A DNA stretch of 64,000 nucleotides from Nitrosomonas oligotropha (GTDB lineage: Bacteria > Pseudomonadota > Gammaproteobacteria > Burkholderiales > Nitrosomonadaceae), in NCBI RefSeq assembly GCF_009833085.1, contig NZ_QRBZ01000012.1, forward strand, positions 62,001 through 126,000, in the 5' to 3' direction. A program made the translations under genes and the position numbers. The notes beneath the pieces were generated by a model. The model was not told where the DNA came from. It worked only from the letters and a program-made list of their open reading frames with translations, and searched no databases. Shown here one piece after another: positions 1-9,029 of the stretch. The stretch's first letter is position 1, and each line of letters starts with the position of its first letter.

Positions 1-845
1 GCGCCGAAGAATAGCGTAGCATCGGGTAATACGAAGTTTCCTAGACCATCGATAGCGATATGGCTGATGAACGAACCGTCATTCATCGTCACATCCACGT
101 AATCAATACCCACTAGATTACCAGCCGTGCCATTGAACAAGTCTACTAAACTAGTTAGATCGCTGGCGTTGGTATAGATGCCGTTTCCTGCGGTAGCGAT
201 ACTCTGCATTGTCAACACGTTATGGCCGGGAATGCCTACGGTATGGATAGCGTCGACACCCAAACCCAGTGCGGCGGTGGCGCTGGCGACCGCAGCAGCA
301 CGGTTGCTTTCACCGTCAGACACTACTACCATCATTTGGGTGCGGCCGTCGATATGGTTGGAGCCAGTAAGCTCGGTACTTGCACGGTCAATACCAGCGT
401 CAATGGCAGTTCCACCTGAAGCGTCTATTGCTGTGATTGCTGAAAGCACCGAAGCTGAGCCACTGGATAACGGTGTGAGCCCTTGCAATAGCGAGGCACT
501 ACTGTCGAAATCGATGACAGCTACCGAAGTGCTATCCACCGGCAGAGCGTTTACCAGTGCGGCAGAAGCTTCCTCCAACCAAGCGTTGCGGGACTTTCCG
601 CTGTTTATAGTGCTCATGCTGCCCGATGAATCGAGGACTAAGGCCAGATCAAGGCCTGTGCCACCGATGATGCCGCTGGCGTTGGCATTGCCAAATGGGT
701 TGACTATTTCGCCTACAGAATAGGTCGCCAGAGGAGAAGGTCCCGTCCACGATACTGCTACCGCAGCTATGGATGTACTCGATACACCTAATCCGATTGA
801 TGCTACCGCAGAAACTACAAGCCATTGTCTAATGATTTTTGTCAT
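1..845 (-). CDS. Secreted von Willebrand factor A domain protein, 3' end outside window
   Basis: The gene reads leftward and is still open at the window edge, so about 281 N-terminal residues are visible. An ATG at 843-845 follows an AAAGGA ribosome site. Residues 1-28 form a signal peptide (MTKIIRQWLV, hydrophobic core, cut near SIAAVA). A VWA domain follows from about residue 64: the MIDAS motif DSSGSMS starts at D72, a conserved Thr lies in SGGTAIDAG, and VVVSDGES is the second acidic strand. Such domains bind metal ions and proteins outside the cytoplasm. In this type of genome similar proteins often end in a PEP-CTERM sorting tail, but that part is not in view. The opposite strand carries a long open frame here that lacks any domain and is a shadow. 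Confidence 0.85.
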   Translation of the reverse strand, partial: MTKIIRQWLVVSAVASIGLGVSSTSIAAVAVSWTGPSPLATYSVGEIVNPFGNANASGIIGGTGLDLALVLDSSGSMSTINSGKSRNAWLEEASAALVNALPVDSTSVAVIDFDSSASLLQGLTPLSSGSASVLSAITAIDASGGTAIDAGIDRASTELTGSNHIDGRTQMMVVVSDGESNRAAAVASATAALGLGVDAIHTVGIPGHNVLTMQSIATAGNGIYTNASDLTSLVDLFNGTAGNLVGIDYVDVTMNDGSFISHIAIDGLGNFVLPDATLFFG

Positions 846-1373
846 TTTTTATCCTTTTATTAAGATTTAACAAGTTTAAAAAATGGCCCTCATTGGCGTA
901 CTCTATTATGATTTTGACTGATAATGCAATTTACCTCTTATACTTTATGATCGTAAGAGTAAGAAATAATCTGCTGAATACGTAAGCATATTCTAGCATG
1001 TACTTAAAGTATGAGATAAGTTTTAATATGCAAGAAAATGATTATTTGGGGATCATGGATAGATGATGCATGCCAGCCGAGAGCTGTGGCGGATTGAGAT
1101 GAAGAAAAGAATTCCGTCATCACCTTTGTATATGCAGCAACCTCAATACTCCACTCAGGAAAAAACAATACCGCAGGGTGATCTCGCATGTTTTATGGGC
1201 GAGTTGATATTCATTCTTCAGCGATAAATTCAGTGAGTTGTGAGAATCGCTTAGTCTATCCATAAGGATAATTTATTGAGTATGTCTTTGCTTATAGTAA
1301 ACTCTGCTTTCAATTGTTAGAATCACTGTTTTTCAAAAATAAATCAGACTCTATTATTAACTTAGGATTGTTC
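846..1373. other. Intergenic region between divergent genes
   Basis: These 528 bases separate the leftward VWA gene from the rightward aminotransferase and must hold both promoters. The stretch is A+T-rich. I could not place a convincing -35/-10 pair on either strand. The one open frame (61 codons, leftward, near 1004-1189) has no ribosome site or recognisable composition and is not called. Confidence 0.5.
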
Positions 1374-2591
1374 ATGAATACCGAAGATTTTCGCCCCGAA
1401 AAAGAAGTTAAAGTTTTTTATCCGCCGCAACGTGTTTTGATGGGACCTGGTCCGTCGGATACGCATGCGCGCGTGCTGAACGCCATGGCGCGTCCGACCT
1501 TGGGTCACTTGGATCCTGTTTTCACCGAGATGATGGAAGAAATCAAAGGCTTGATGCGCTATGCATTCCAAACCAAGAACCGCATGACCTTCCCGGTTTC
1601 CGGGCCTGGCTCGGTGGGGATGGAAATGTGTTTCGTCAATATGATCGAACCGGGCGATAAAGTCATCGTGTGCCGTAACGGCGTGTTTGGCGGCCGTATG
1701 ATCGAAAACGTCGAGCGTCATGGCGGTGTTGCCGTGGTAGTTGACGATAAATGGGGTGAGCCGGTTGATCCGCAGAAAGTGGAAGATGCGCTGAAAAAGA
1801 ATCCCGATGCCAAAATTATCGCGTTTGTTCATGCCGAAACTTCTACCGGTGCGCAGTCGGATGCTAAAACATTGTGCGAAATCGCACGCAAATACAATTG
1901 TCTGACCATCGCCGATACCGTGACTTCGCTGGGTGGTACACCGATCAGAGTGGACGAGTGGGGCATCGATGCGATTTATTCCGGCAGCCAGAAATGTTTG
2001 TCCTGTCCACCGGGCTTGTCACCTGTGAGTTTCTCCGACCGCGTGACCGAGCTGGTTAAAAATCGTAAAAGCAAGGTGCATAGCTGGTTTATGGATATCA
2101 GCCTGCTGTTGAATTACTGGGGATCGTCCGCACGGACTTATCACCATACCGCGCCAACCAATGCGTTGTATGGCTTGCATGAATCCTTGCTGATGCTGGC
2201 GGAAGAAGGATTGGAACATTCCTGGGCGCGCCATCGCTATAATTATGAGGCGCTAAAAGCCGGGTTTGCGACATTGGGCATGAATTATGTGGTGAAAGAG
2301 GAACATCGTTTGCCGCAACTGAATTCCGTGTTTGTACCGGCCGGTGTCGATGAAAAAGAAGTACGCCGCCGCTTGTTGGATGAGTACAATCTTGAAATTG
2401 GCGCAGGGCTGGGAGATTTCGCCGGGAAAGTATGGCGTTTTGGCTTGATGGGCACCTCCTGCCGGGTGGAAAATGTGATTTTCTGCTTGAATGCAGTGGA
2501 AACCATATTATCCGACTTGGGTATGAAAGTGGAACGCGGCGCCGCAGCCGCAGCCGCTCACAAGAGCTATGCGGCTAAGCCTATGTTCTAA
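1374..2591 (+). CDS. Class V PLP-dependent aminotransferase (alanine/serine-glyoxylate type)
   Basis: This 405-residue protein belongs to the alanine-glyoxylate / serine-glyoxylate aminotransferase group of PLP enzymes, which move an amino group from alanine or serine to glyoxylate in photorespiration-like or C1 metabolism. The N-terminal block VLMGPGPSDTHARVLNAM and the Schiff-base lysine in YSGSQKCLSCPPG are typical. The enzyme is cytoplasmic. The frame can be extended to a TTG at 1314, but the ATG at 1374 has an AGGA site about eight bases upstream and begins close to the family's usual N-terminus. A run of alanines (AAAAAA) near the C-terminus is a lineage oddity. The true substrate pair cannot be decided from sequence. 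A terminator follows at 2628. Confidence 0.88.
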   Translation: MNTEDFRPEKEVKVFYPPQRVLMGPGPSDTHARVLNAMARPTLGHLDPVFTEMMEEIKGLMRYAFQTKNRMTFPVSGPGSVGMEMCFVNMIEPGDKVIVCRNGVFGGRMIENVERHGGVAVVVDDKWGEPVDPQKVEDALKKNPDAKIIAFVHAETSTGAQSDAKTLCEIARKYNCLTIADTVTSLGGTPIRVDEWGIDAIYSGSQKCLSCPPGLSPVSFSDRVTELVKNRKSKVHSWFMDISLLLNYWGSSARTYHHTAPTNALYGLHESLLMLAEEGLEHSWARHRYNYEALKAGFATLGMNYVVKEEHRLPQLNSVFVPAGVDEKEVRRRLLDEYNLEIGAGLGDFAGKVWRFGLMGTSCRVENVIFCLNAVETILSDLGMKVERGAAAAAAHKSYAAKPMF

Positions 2592-2627
2592 GGTTGTTTC
2601 AGGCTAGCTGAGCTGGTTTTTCCGATG

Positions 2628-2670
2628 CCACTTTCTTGTCATACACGATGAGAAAGTGGATTATTTTTTT
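2628..2670 (+). terminator. Rho-independent terminator after the aminotransferase
   Basis: A 9-bp stem, CCACTTTCT paired with AGAAAGTGG, is followed by ATTATTTTTTT. It lies 37 bases after the aminotransferase stop and before the polysaccharide genes, so it separates the two transcription units. Confidence 0.7.
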
Positions 2671-2706
2671 ATTGATCCACCCCGGATGATCCGGTCATAA
2701 AGGCAG

Positions 2707-3696
2707 GTGTTGGATTTTCCCGTGACAATTATCACAGCGCCACTGTTATCGTTTGTTTTATCATTCTTCTCCATTTTATGGTTGATTAAAAGAAAGGCGC
2801 GCTGGGGGCTGGATCATCCTAATGCGCGTTCGCTTCATACTGTGCCCGTACCGCGCACCGGCGGATTGGGTTTGTTATCGGGTGTACTCATCACATGGTT
2901 GTGTTTTTCCGTAGCGATTCCGCTAACCGTTTGGGCCGGTGTCGGCTTACTGATGGTAATATCATTGCTTGACGATATCCGGCATGTGCCGGTGTGGTGC
3001 CGGTTACTGGTCCACAGCATCGTTGCTGCCGCGTTTGCTGCGGTTTTTTTACTGGATGTCACGAGTGGATTGACTGTGCTGTGTGTTACGGCTGCGGTGA
3101 TCTGGATGTCCAATTTATATAATTTCATGGATGGTTCGGACGGGCTGGCCGGCGGGATGGCGGTAATCGGGTTTGGATACTATGGTTTGTTTGCATACTT
3201 GGCCGGAAATAGCGATTTTGCCGTGATCAATTGGTCGATAGCGGCGGCGGCCCTGGCTTTTTTGTGCTACAACTTTCATCCCGCGCGTATTTTCATGGGC
3301 GACTCGGGCGCAGTGCCGCTTGGTTTTCTGGCGGCGGCGCTGGGAATATTGGGATGGCTCGATCGACTGTGGTCGCTATGGGTGCCCGTGCTGATATTTT
3401 CACCCTTCATCGCGGATGCGACGGTAACGATAACCAAGCGCCTGATGCGCGGCGAGAAAATCTGGCAGGCGCATCGTGAACATTATTATCAACGCATGGT
3501 GCAAAGCGGCTTGGGTCATCGCAATACTGCACTGTTAAGTTATGCGCTGATGCTGGCTGCCGGCGGCTGCGCGGTCTGGGCAGGCGGGCAGGATCTGACG
3601 GTGCAAAGCAGGGTCGCCATGGCCTGGGGAAGCATTTATCTGCTGTTTATGTTTCTCTCTGATTGCCACCGGAAATATTATTCCAACCGGGGATAG
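2707..3696 (+). CDS. MraY/WecA-family sugar-phosphate transferase (WbpL-like)
   Basis: This polytopic membrane enzyme of about 329 residues probably transfers an N-acetylhexosamine-1-phosphate from UDP-sugar to undecaprenyl phosphate, starting a surface polysaccharide or O-antigen repeat. Family signatures are the acidic pair in LLDDIRHVP, the loop NFMDGSDGLAGG, and NFHPARIFMGDSGA followed by the cytoplasmic HREHYYQR loop. Around ten hydrophobic segments can be seen. The start is uncertain: GTG 2707, TTG 2710 and GTG 2722 are all in frame, with an AAAGG site at about 2698 that favours the first two. It is followed after one base by the WbpM/CapD-type gene, the same pairing as wbpL-wbpM in Pseudomonas. 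Whether the sugar is FucNAc, GlcNAc or another cannot be told. Confidence 0.85.
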   Translation: MLDFPVTIITAPLLSFVLSFFSILWLIKRKARWGLDHPNARSLHTVPVPRTGGLGLLSGVLITWLCFSVAIPLTVWAGVGLLMVISLLDDIRHVPVWCRLLVHSIVAAAFAAVFLLDVTSGLTVLCVTAAVIWMSNLYNFMDGSDGLAGGMAVIGFGYYGLFAYLAGNSDFAVINWSIAAAALAFLCYNFHPARIFMGDSGAVPLGFLAAALGILGWLDRLWSLWVPVLIFSPFIADATVTITKRLMRGEKIWQAHREHYYQRMVQSGLGHRNTALLSYALMLAAGGCAVWAGGQDLTVQSRVAMAWGSIYLLFMFLSDCHRKYYSNRG

Positions 3697-3697
3697 C

Positions 3698-5593
3698 ATG
3701 CTTCTCAAAAAATACGGAATACGCACATTCATTGCTTTCACCCATGACTTCATTGCGATCGCAGTGGCGTGGTGGCTGGCTTATTTATTCCGTTTCAATT
3801 TTGAGATTCCAGCTGATTCGGTTCGGTTATTGCTGGAAATGCTGCCCTGGCTAGTGCTGGTGCAAGGCGGTTTCTTTCTGTGGCTCGGACTGTATCGGGG
3901 GCTGTGGCGGTATGCCAGTCTGCCCGATTTGAAGCGCATTTTTGTGGCAATAATGTCCGGCTTGTTAACCGAGCTGTTGCTTCTGTGGTTGTCCGGTTTT
4001 CTGGCTAAAATTCCTGGGGCGGTGGTCGTGCTGGCGCCATTGCTGTTAATGCTGATCATGGGTGGCAGCCGTTTGATCTATCGCGCCTGGAAAGAGCGCC
4101 GCCTGTACGGCTTGGAAAGTAATGAAGCCAAACTGGTTTTGATCATTGGCGCGGGCAGCACCGCGGTGAACCTGGTCAAGGCATTGACGGGAAGCCGCGA
4201 ATGGCATGTGGTCGGTATGCTGGACGACGATCCGCGCAAGTTGGGCACACGTTTGCAAGGGATCCGGGTGCTGGGCAGGATCGACGAGTTGCCGCACTGG
4301 GTGCATACACTGAATGTCGAGCATGTGATTATCGCCACACCGTCGGTGTCACGCCAGATTCACCGTAAAGCTTTGGAAATGTGCTCGGAAATCGATGTAA
4401 AAGCGATGACGGTGCCGTCGTACGCGGATCTGATCAGCGGCAAGGCGATGGTGACGAATATCCGCGAAATTCAGCTGGACGACTTGCTCGGCAGGGCGCC
4501 GGTGGTTCTGGACGATGACGGTTTGCACGGTTTGTTGACGGGAAAAGTGATTCTGGTAACGGGAGCGGGCGGTTCGATCGGTTCCGAGCTATGCCGCCAG
4601 CTGGCCGCGTTTGAACCGGATCGTATCGTTTTTTTGGAATTGAACGAATTTGCGCTCTACAGCATTCAGGAAGAATTTCTGCCGCGCTTTCCTGCGATGA
4701 AAATGTCGTTCGTGATTGGCGATGTCAAGGATCGCGCGCGCATGATGCAATTGTTTTCGCAATTCCATCCCGCCGTGGTTTTTCATGCCGCTGCTTACAA
4801 GCATGTGCCGCTGATGGAAGAGGAAAATGCTTACCAGGCGCTGCTGAATAATGTGCTGGGCACGTATGTGCTGGCGCAGGTCGCGATCAGTTTCGCGGTG
4901 GAAAAATTTGTTCTGATTTCGACCGACAAAGCGGTCAATCCGGTCAGCGTCATGGGTGCCAGCAAGCGCCTGGCGGAAATGGTATGCCAGGCCCTGCAGC
5001 AATCCATCGCGGCTAAGCATAACCAGCCGGATCAGAATGACCAATCGCGCCCGACTTGTTTTGTGATGGTGCGTTTCGGCAATGTGCTGGGCAGCACCGG
5101 CAGCGTTATTCCGAAATTTCGCGAGCAGATTGCCAAAGGCGGCCCGATTACTATCACCCATCCGGAAATGACGCGCTATTTCATGTCCATCCCCGAAGCG
5201 GCGCAACTGGTATTGCAAGCGGCATTGATGGGCGGCACCGATGGCGGCGGGGAAATTTTCGTGCTGGATATGGGCGATCCGGTCAAAATTGTCGACCTGG
5301 CCAATGATCTGATCCATTTATCCGGATTGGGGGAAGACGATATCCGTATCGTTTTCAGCGGATTGCGCCCAGGAGAAAAACTGCATGAAGAGCTATTGTC
5401 CGCCAGCGAAAATACACTCCCCACACCGCATCAAAAATTGCGTATCGCACAAGCGCGCCAAGTCGATGAACAGTGGTTATCCGATTTGACGGCGTGGTTG
5501 AATAAGATTTCGGTGTTAAGCGATCAGGAAGTCCGCGATCAGCTGGTAAATTGGGTGCCGGAATATAATAGTAAAGATTGGAACGGTAAGTAG
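3698..5593 (+). CDS. Membrane nucleoside-diphosphate-sugar epimerase/dehydratase (WbpM/CapD/FlaA1 type)
   Basis: The 631-residue protein has the full-length WbpM layout: four N-terminal membrane segments (about residues 10-130), a first Rossmann domain (LIIGAGSTAVNLV, about 146 onward), and a C-terminal SDR domain beginning VILVTGAGGSIGSELCRQ. The catalytic region STDKAVNPVSVMGASKR has the Met-for-Tyr substitution (S-x-x-M-x-x-x-K) typical of this family. The family performs 4,6-dehydration of UDP-GlcNAc to feed deoxy-amino sugar synthesis. It starts at the ATG one base after the previous stop and is surely cotranscribed with it. The next gene is convergent. Product identity beyond the family is not resolvable. 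Confidence 0.88.
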   Translation: MLLKKYGIRTFIAFTHDFIAIAVAWWLAYLFRFNFEIPADSVRLLLEMLPWLVLVQGGFFLWLGLYRGLWRYASLPDLKRIFVAIMSGLLTELLLLWLSGFLAKIPGAVVVLAPLLLMLIMGGSRLIYRAWKERRLYGLESNEAKLVLIIGAGSTAVNLVKALTGSREWHVVGMLDDDPRKLGTRLQGIRVLGRIDELPHWVHTLNVEHVIIATPSVSRQIHRKALEMCSEIDVKAMTVPSYADLISGKAMVTNIREIQLDDLLGRAPVVLDDDGLHGLLTGKVILVTGAGGSIGSELCRQLAAFEPDRIVFLELNEFALYSIQEEFLPRFPAMKMSFVIGDVKDRARMMQLFSQFHPAVVFHAAAYKHVPLMEEENAYQALLNNVLGTYVLAQVAISFAVEKFVLISTDKAVNPVSVMGASKRLAEMVCQALQQSIAAKHNQPDQNDQSRPTCFVMVRFGNVLGSTGSVIPKFREQIAKGGPITITHPEMTRYFMSIPEAAQLVLQAALMGGTDGGGEIFVLDMGDPVKIVDLANDLIHLSGLGEDDIRIVFSGLRPGEKLHEELLSASENTLPTPHQKLRIAQARQVDEQWLSDLTAWLNKISVLSDQEVRDQLVNWVPEYNSKDWNGK

Positions 5594-5650
5594 TGCATTC
5601 TTGAACGCCAGTGCGTCCTTTCATCGCCAGCAGGGTGAATTTGAATTGAG

Positions 5651-7336
5651 TTAAGTGCGCTGAAAACTATCCGCTGCTCTTAAGCTTTCGGCAATACAGC
5701 CATTTTCCAGCACAAAGATTCGGTCGATCGTTTGCAATTGCGGGATCGATGGATTGAAAATCAGCGTGGTGCGGTTTTGCATCAATTTTTCCAAGATGGG
5801 CAGCAGATTTCCCGGATCGTGTTCATGGGGTGTGAATAATTCGTCCAGGATCAAGATGCGAGGATCTTTCACAAATGCCCGCGCGATGGCGAGCTGCAGC
5901 AGTTGGTGCTGGGTGATCGCCGTGCCTTTGGAACTGATATCGGTTTGCAAGCCATCGGGCATGTGCCGGACAAATTCGATGGCGTGCGATGCTTGCACGG
6001 CTGCGGTGATTTTTGCTTCATTGCTGCAACGCATCGCGCCATAGGCAATGTTTCCGGCGATTTTTTCGTCAAGTAGAAAGGTATCCGGGGAAACCAAAGC
6101 AATGTTCGCGTACAAACGGTTTAATTGGATATCCGGCAGCGGCTGGTCATTCAGTAAGATTTTCCCGCTGGCCGGTTGCCGCAAACGCAGTATCAAATCG
6201 ATCAATGCATTTTTTTCTTCCAGGGTATGGCCGGTAAACACCACGACCTCGCCCGGCCGTACGGTGAACTGCATGTGATTGAGAATCGGCTTGGCGCTTG
6301 CGTCGTCTTCGCAACGCACCTGGTCAAATACCAGCTTGGCGCAGTCCTGCGGAATGCCGAGGGTGCCGCTATCCTGTTCGGATGGCTGATCGAGGAATGC
6401 AAAAATGGCTTCCAGGATCGCTTGATCATGTTCCAGTTGCTTGGGCAGATTGGCGATGCGTTGTACCGGCAGGATGAACAGCAATACGATGGTGATCAGC
6501 GCGGCGGTTTCGGGCAGACCGAGCGCGCCATTGATCGCTTGCAGCGCAATAATGTAGGCCACGGCGAGCATAATCAACATCATGATGAACTGGCCTGCGG
6601 GAATTACCATGGACCTGATCCGCACTTGCTGTATGCCGGCTTGATACATCGCTCCGGAAATTTTGCCGAGACGCTGGCTTTCATGCTGTTGCCCGCCGTC
6701 CAGCCGGATTTTTCTGTAGTGCGCGACGGATTGCGCTAACTGTTCAATCAGATCGTCAGCCGCCGGTGAGTGTTGATAGCCGGGTTTATTGAAACGGCTC
6801 TGAGTCATTTGATGGATCAACAGAATGAGCGGTATCGCCAGCAGGAGCAGGATGGCAAATTCTTGATTGAGACGCAGCGTGCAAATCATTAATGCGGCAA
6901 TCGTCAGACAATCTTGCGTTAACCGTGCGATGTGCCCGGTGGCGGTTTGTGTAATCGTATCGATATGCGCTATCAGCGCGCCGGTCTGATGAGAATTGAA
7001 ATGCGCGTAACAACGGACTGGCAGCGTCAGCAGCTTGTTAAAGAATTCCATGCGCAAATCCGCGCCTAACTTGCCGCCGGCTTTACCGGTGGCGTAGAGG
7101 CTGATATAACCCGCCAATGCGCGCGCGGTAAATACTGCAACCATCGTCAGCGACGTGGTTTGTATCAGTGCGGGGTCTTGCAGGACAAATGCGCCTGCCA
7201 GCATGTGCTTCACGAGTAGGGGCAGGAACGCCAGCAATGCCGCTACGATCAGCATGGCGGATAATGCCAGCAAGAGTAACTGCCAGTAAGGCGCCAGTTT
7301 TCGGGCTAAACGCTGGTAATGTTGCAAGTCGATCAT
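5651..7336 (-). CDS. ABC exporter half-transporter with degenerate nucleotide-binding domain
   Basis: The 561-residue protein has the MsbA-like plan: six membrane segments (about 1-300), then an ABC domain (about 335-550). Nearly every catalytic motif is altered. The Walker A position reads GHTLEEKNA (369-377), keeping only the first Gly and the Lys. The Q-loop Gln is Pro417 (LVSPDTF). The signature LSGGQ is ITQHQ (474-478). The H-loop His is Asn528 (LIFNPS). Walker B, ILILDE (494-499), is intact. Length and fold-level spacing are normal and the frame is clean, so it is not an ordinary pseudogene. It lies between the wbpM-like gene and rmlA, which suggests a former or altered role in lipid-linked glycan export. 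It may be a non-hydrolysing pseudo-ATPase or need a partner. Confidence 0.85.
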   Translation of the reverse strand: MIDLQHYQRLARKLAPYWQLLLLALSAMLIVAALLAFLPLLVKHMLAGAFVLQDPALIQTTSLTMVAVFTARALAGYISLYATGKAGGKLGADLRMEFFNKLLTLPVRCYAHFNSHQTGALIAHIDTITQTATGHIARLTQDCLTIAALMICTLRLNQEFAILLLLAIPLILLIHQMTQSRFNKPGYQHSPAADDLIEQLAQSVAHYRKIRLDGGQQHESQRLGKISGAMYQAGIQQVRIRSMVIPAGQFIMMLIMLAVAYIIALQAINGALGLPETAALITIVLLFILPVQRIANLPKQLEHDQAILEAIFAFLDQPSEQDSGTLGIPQDCAKLVFDQVRCEDDASAKPILNHMQFTVRPGEVVVFTGHTLEEKNALIDLILRLRQPASGKILLNDQPLPDIQLNRLYANIALVSPDTFLLDEKIAGNIAYGAMRCSNEAKITAAVQASHAIEFVRHMPDGLQTDISSKGTAITQHQLLQLAIARAFVKDPRILILDELFTPHEHDPGNLLPILEKLMQNRTTLIFNPSIPQLQTIDRIFVLENGCIAESLRAADSFQRT

Positions 7337-7535
7337 AATGCGTCATTTTACATGAACCGGCTGAGGAATCGCGGGTTGCGTGATGCGGGTGGCAGCGATT
7401 CGCGGCGGCAATCATCCCGGTATTGTGCAATTATCCGGAGCGTGAAGCGGATATAGTACAATCGCCATTCCTTTAATGAATGGATCCGGATGGAAACGAT
7501 GCCTTGATGCGTTTTGAAAATCCGGGTTTTTATTT

Positions 7536-8453
7536 ATGCCAATATTCAATACTTCCAATACTCAATCGACGCTTGCGCGGAGAAAAGGCATCGTGCTGGC
7601 CGGCGGTTCCGGAACGCGGCTTTATCCGGTAACGCAAACCGTCTCGAAACAATTGCTGCCGGTATTCGACAAGCCGATGATTTATTATCCGCTCAGCACG
7701 CTGATGCTGGCCGGGATCCGGGATATTCTGGTGATTTCAACCCCGCGCGATGTCGGTAATTTCCAGGAATTATTGCGTGACGGAAGCCAATGGGGATTGA
7801 GCATTTCCTATGCCGAGCAACCGTCTCCGGATGGTTTGGCGCAAGCTTTTCTGATCGGCGAATCGTTCATCGGTAACGATAATTCCGCGCTGGTGCTGGG
7901 CGATAATATTTTTTACGGACACGATTTTCATCATTTGCTGACGAATGCGATGCAGCGTGTGCAAGGCGCGAGTGTTTTCGCGTATCACGTGCACGATCCA
8001 GAGCGTTACGGCGTGGTTGAATTCGATGCCGGTGGCAAGGTCGTGAACCTGGAAGAAAAACCCGAACAGCCGAAATCGCATTATGCCGTGACCGGTTTGT
8101 ATTTTTACGATGCGCACGTGGTGGATTACGCCAAAAGCCTGAAGCCGTCGGCGCGTAACGAACTGGAAATCACCGACCTGAATCGCATTTATCTGGAACA
8201 TGGCGCGCTCAGCGTGGAAATCATGGGGCGCGGCTACGCCTGGCTGGATACCGGCACGCATGAATCGCTGCTTGATGCGAGTCAATTCGTTGCTACCATC
8301 GAGCACCGCCAAGGCTTGAAAATCGCTTGCCCGGAAGAAATTGCCTTCCGGCAAGGCTGGATCGATGCCGCGCAGCTCGAAGCGCTGGCGCTGCCACTGG
8401 CCAAGAACGGCTACGGGCAATACCTGCAACAAGTGCTGAAGCGGGAGTTCTGA
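7536..8453 (+). CDS. rmlA: Glucose-1-phosphate thymidylyltransferase
   Basis: The enzyme joins dTTP and glucose-1-phosphate to give dTDP-glucose, the first step of dTDP-rhamnose synthesis in the cytoplasm. The nucleotide-binding signature [16 protein letters not shown] (residues 19-34), [17 protein letters not shown] and the sugar-site segment [10 protein letters not shown] are all present. At 305 residues it is slightly longer than usual, because about 15 residues precede the conserved core. The ATG at 7536 has no strong ribosome site, so the true start is somewhat uncertain. The stop overlaps the rmlC start (TGATG), so the two are translationally coupled. rmlB and rmlD are not in the window. 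Confidence 0.93.
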   Translation: MPIFNTSNTQSTLARRKGIVLAGGSGTRLYPVTQTVSKQLLPVFDKPMIYYPLSTLMLAGIRDILVISTPRDVGNFQELLRDGSQWGLSISYAEQPSPDGLAQAFLIGESFIGNDNSALVLGDNIFYGHDFHHLLTNAMQRVQGASVFAYHVHDPERYGVVEFDAGGKVVNLEEKPEQPKSHYAVTGLYFYDAHVVDYAKSLKPSARNELEITDLNRIYLEHGALSVEIMGRGYAWLDTGTHESLLDASQFVATIEHRQGLKIACPEEIAFRQGWIDAAQLEALALPLAKNGYGQYLQQVLKREF

Positions 8454-8998
8454 TGAAAGCGACAGCCCTGAGCATCCCCGATGTCTTTCTGCTGGAACCG
8501 CGCGTTTTCGGCGACGATCGCGGCTTCTTCTATGAAAGCTTTAATCAGCGTGCGTTTGAATCCGCCATTGGCAAGCCCGTCTGTTTTGTGCAAAGCAATC
8601 ATTCGCGCTCCGCGCATAACGTGTTGCGGGGCTTGCATTACCAAATCCAGCACGCTCAAGGAAAGCTGGTGCGCGTCGTGGCGGGGGAAGTGTTCGATGT
8701 CGCCGTCGATATCCGACGCTCTTCACCGACTTTTGGGCACTGGGTGGGCGAGATCCTGAGCGCGGAAAACAAAAAACAACTGTGGATTCCCGCCGGTTTC
8801 GCGCACGGCTTCGTGGTGTTATCCGATTCCGCTGAGTTTTTGTACAACACTACAGACTACTGGGCGCCGGAGTTCGAGCGTTGCATTGTGTGGAACGATA
8901 AAACCTTGGCGATAAACTGGCCGATCTCGGGATCTCCGGTGCTATCGGAAAAGGATGCCCGTGGCGCTACATTTGCGGCGGCCGAGGTTTACGATTGA
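8453..8998 (+). CDS. rmlC: dTDP-4-dehydrorhamnose 3,5-epimerase
   Basis: This 181-residue cupin enzyme performs the third step of dTDP-L-rhamnose synthesis, epimerising C3 and C5 of dTDP-4-keto-6-deoxyglucose. Diagnostic blocks are DDRGFFYESFN, QSNHSRSAHNVLRGLHYQ (catalytic His in GLHYQ), and WIPAGFAHGFVVLSD. The ATG at 8453 shares its A with the rmlA stop and has a GGAG site (8443-8446) just inside rmlA. The length is normal for the family. The reading frame can be run further upstream inside rmlA, but the conserved N-terminus starts here. Confidence 0.94.
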   Translation: MKATALSIPDVFLLEPRVFGDDRGFFYESFNQRAFESAIGKPVCFVQSNHSRSAHNVLRGLHYQIQHAQGKLVRVVAGEVFDVAVDIRRSSPTFGHWVGEILSAENKKQLWIPAGFAHGFVVLSDSAEFLYNTTDYWAPEFERCIVWNDKTLAINWPISGSPVLSEKDARGATFAAAEVYD

Positions 8999-9029
8999 TG
9001 AACCAAGAATCATAAAATTTCTCTGACTG

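Noticed and set aside
178-723. Rightward 181-codon frame at the window start
   Set aside because: It is antisense to the VWA gene, which has a signal peptide, ribosome site and MIDAS motif.
4589-5317. 242-codon leftward frame in the wbpM-like gene
   Set aside because: Antisense to the conserved SDR domain; His/Arg/Gln-rich shadow.
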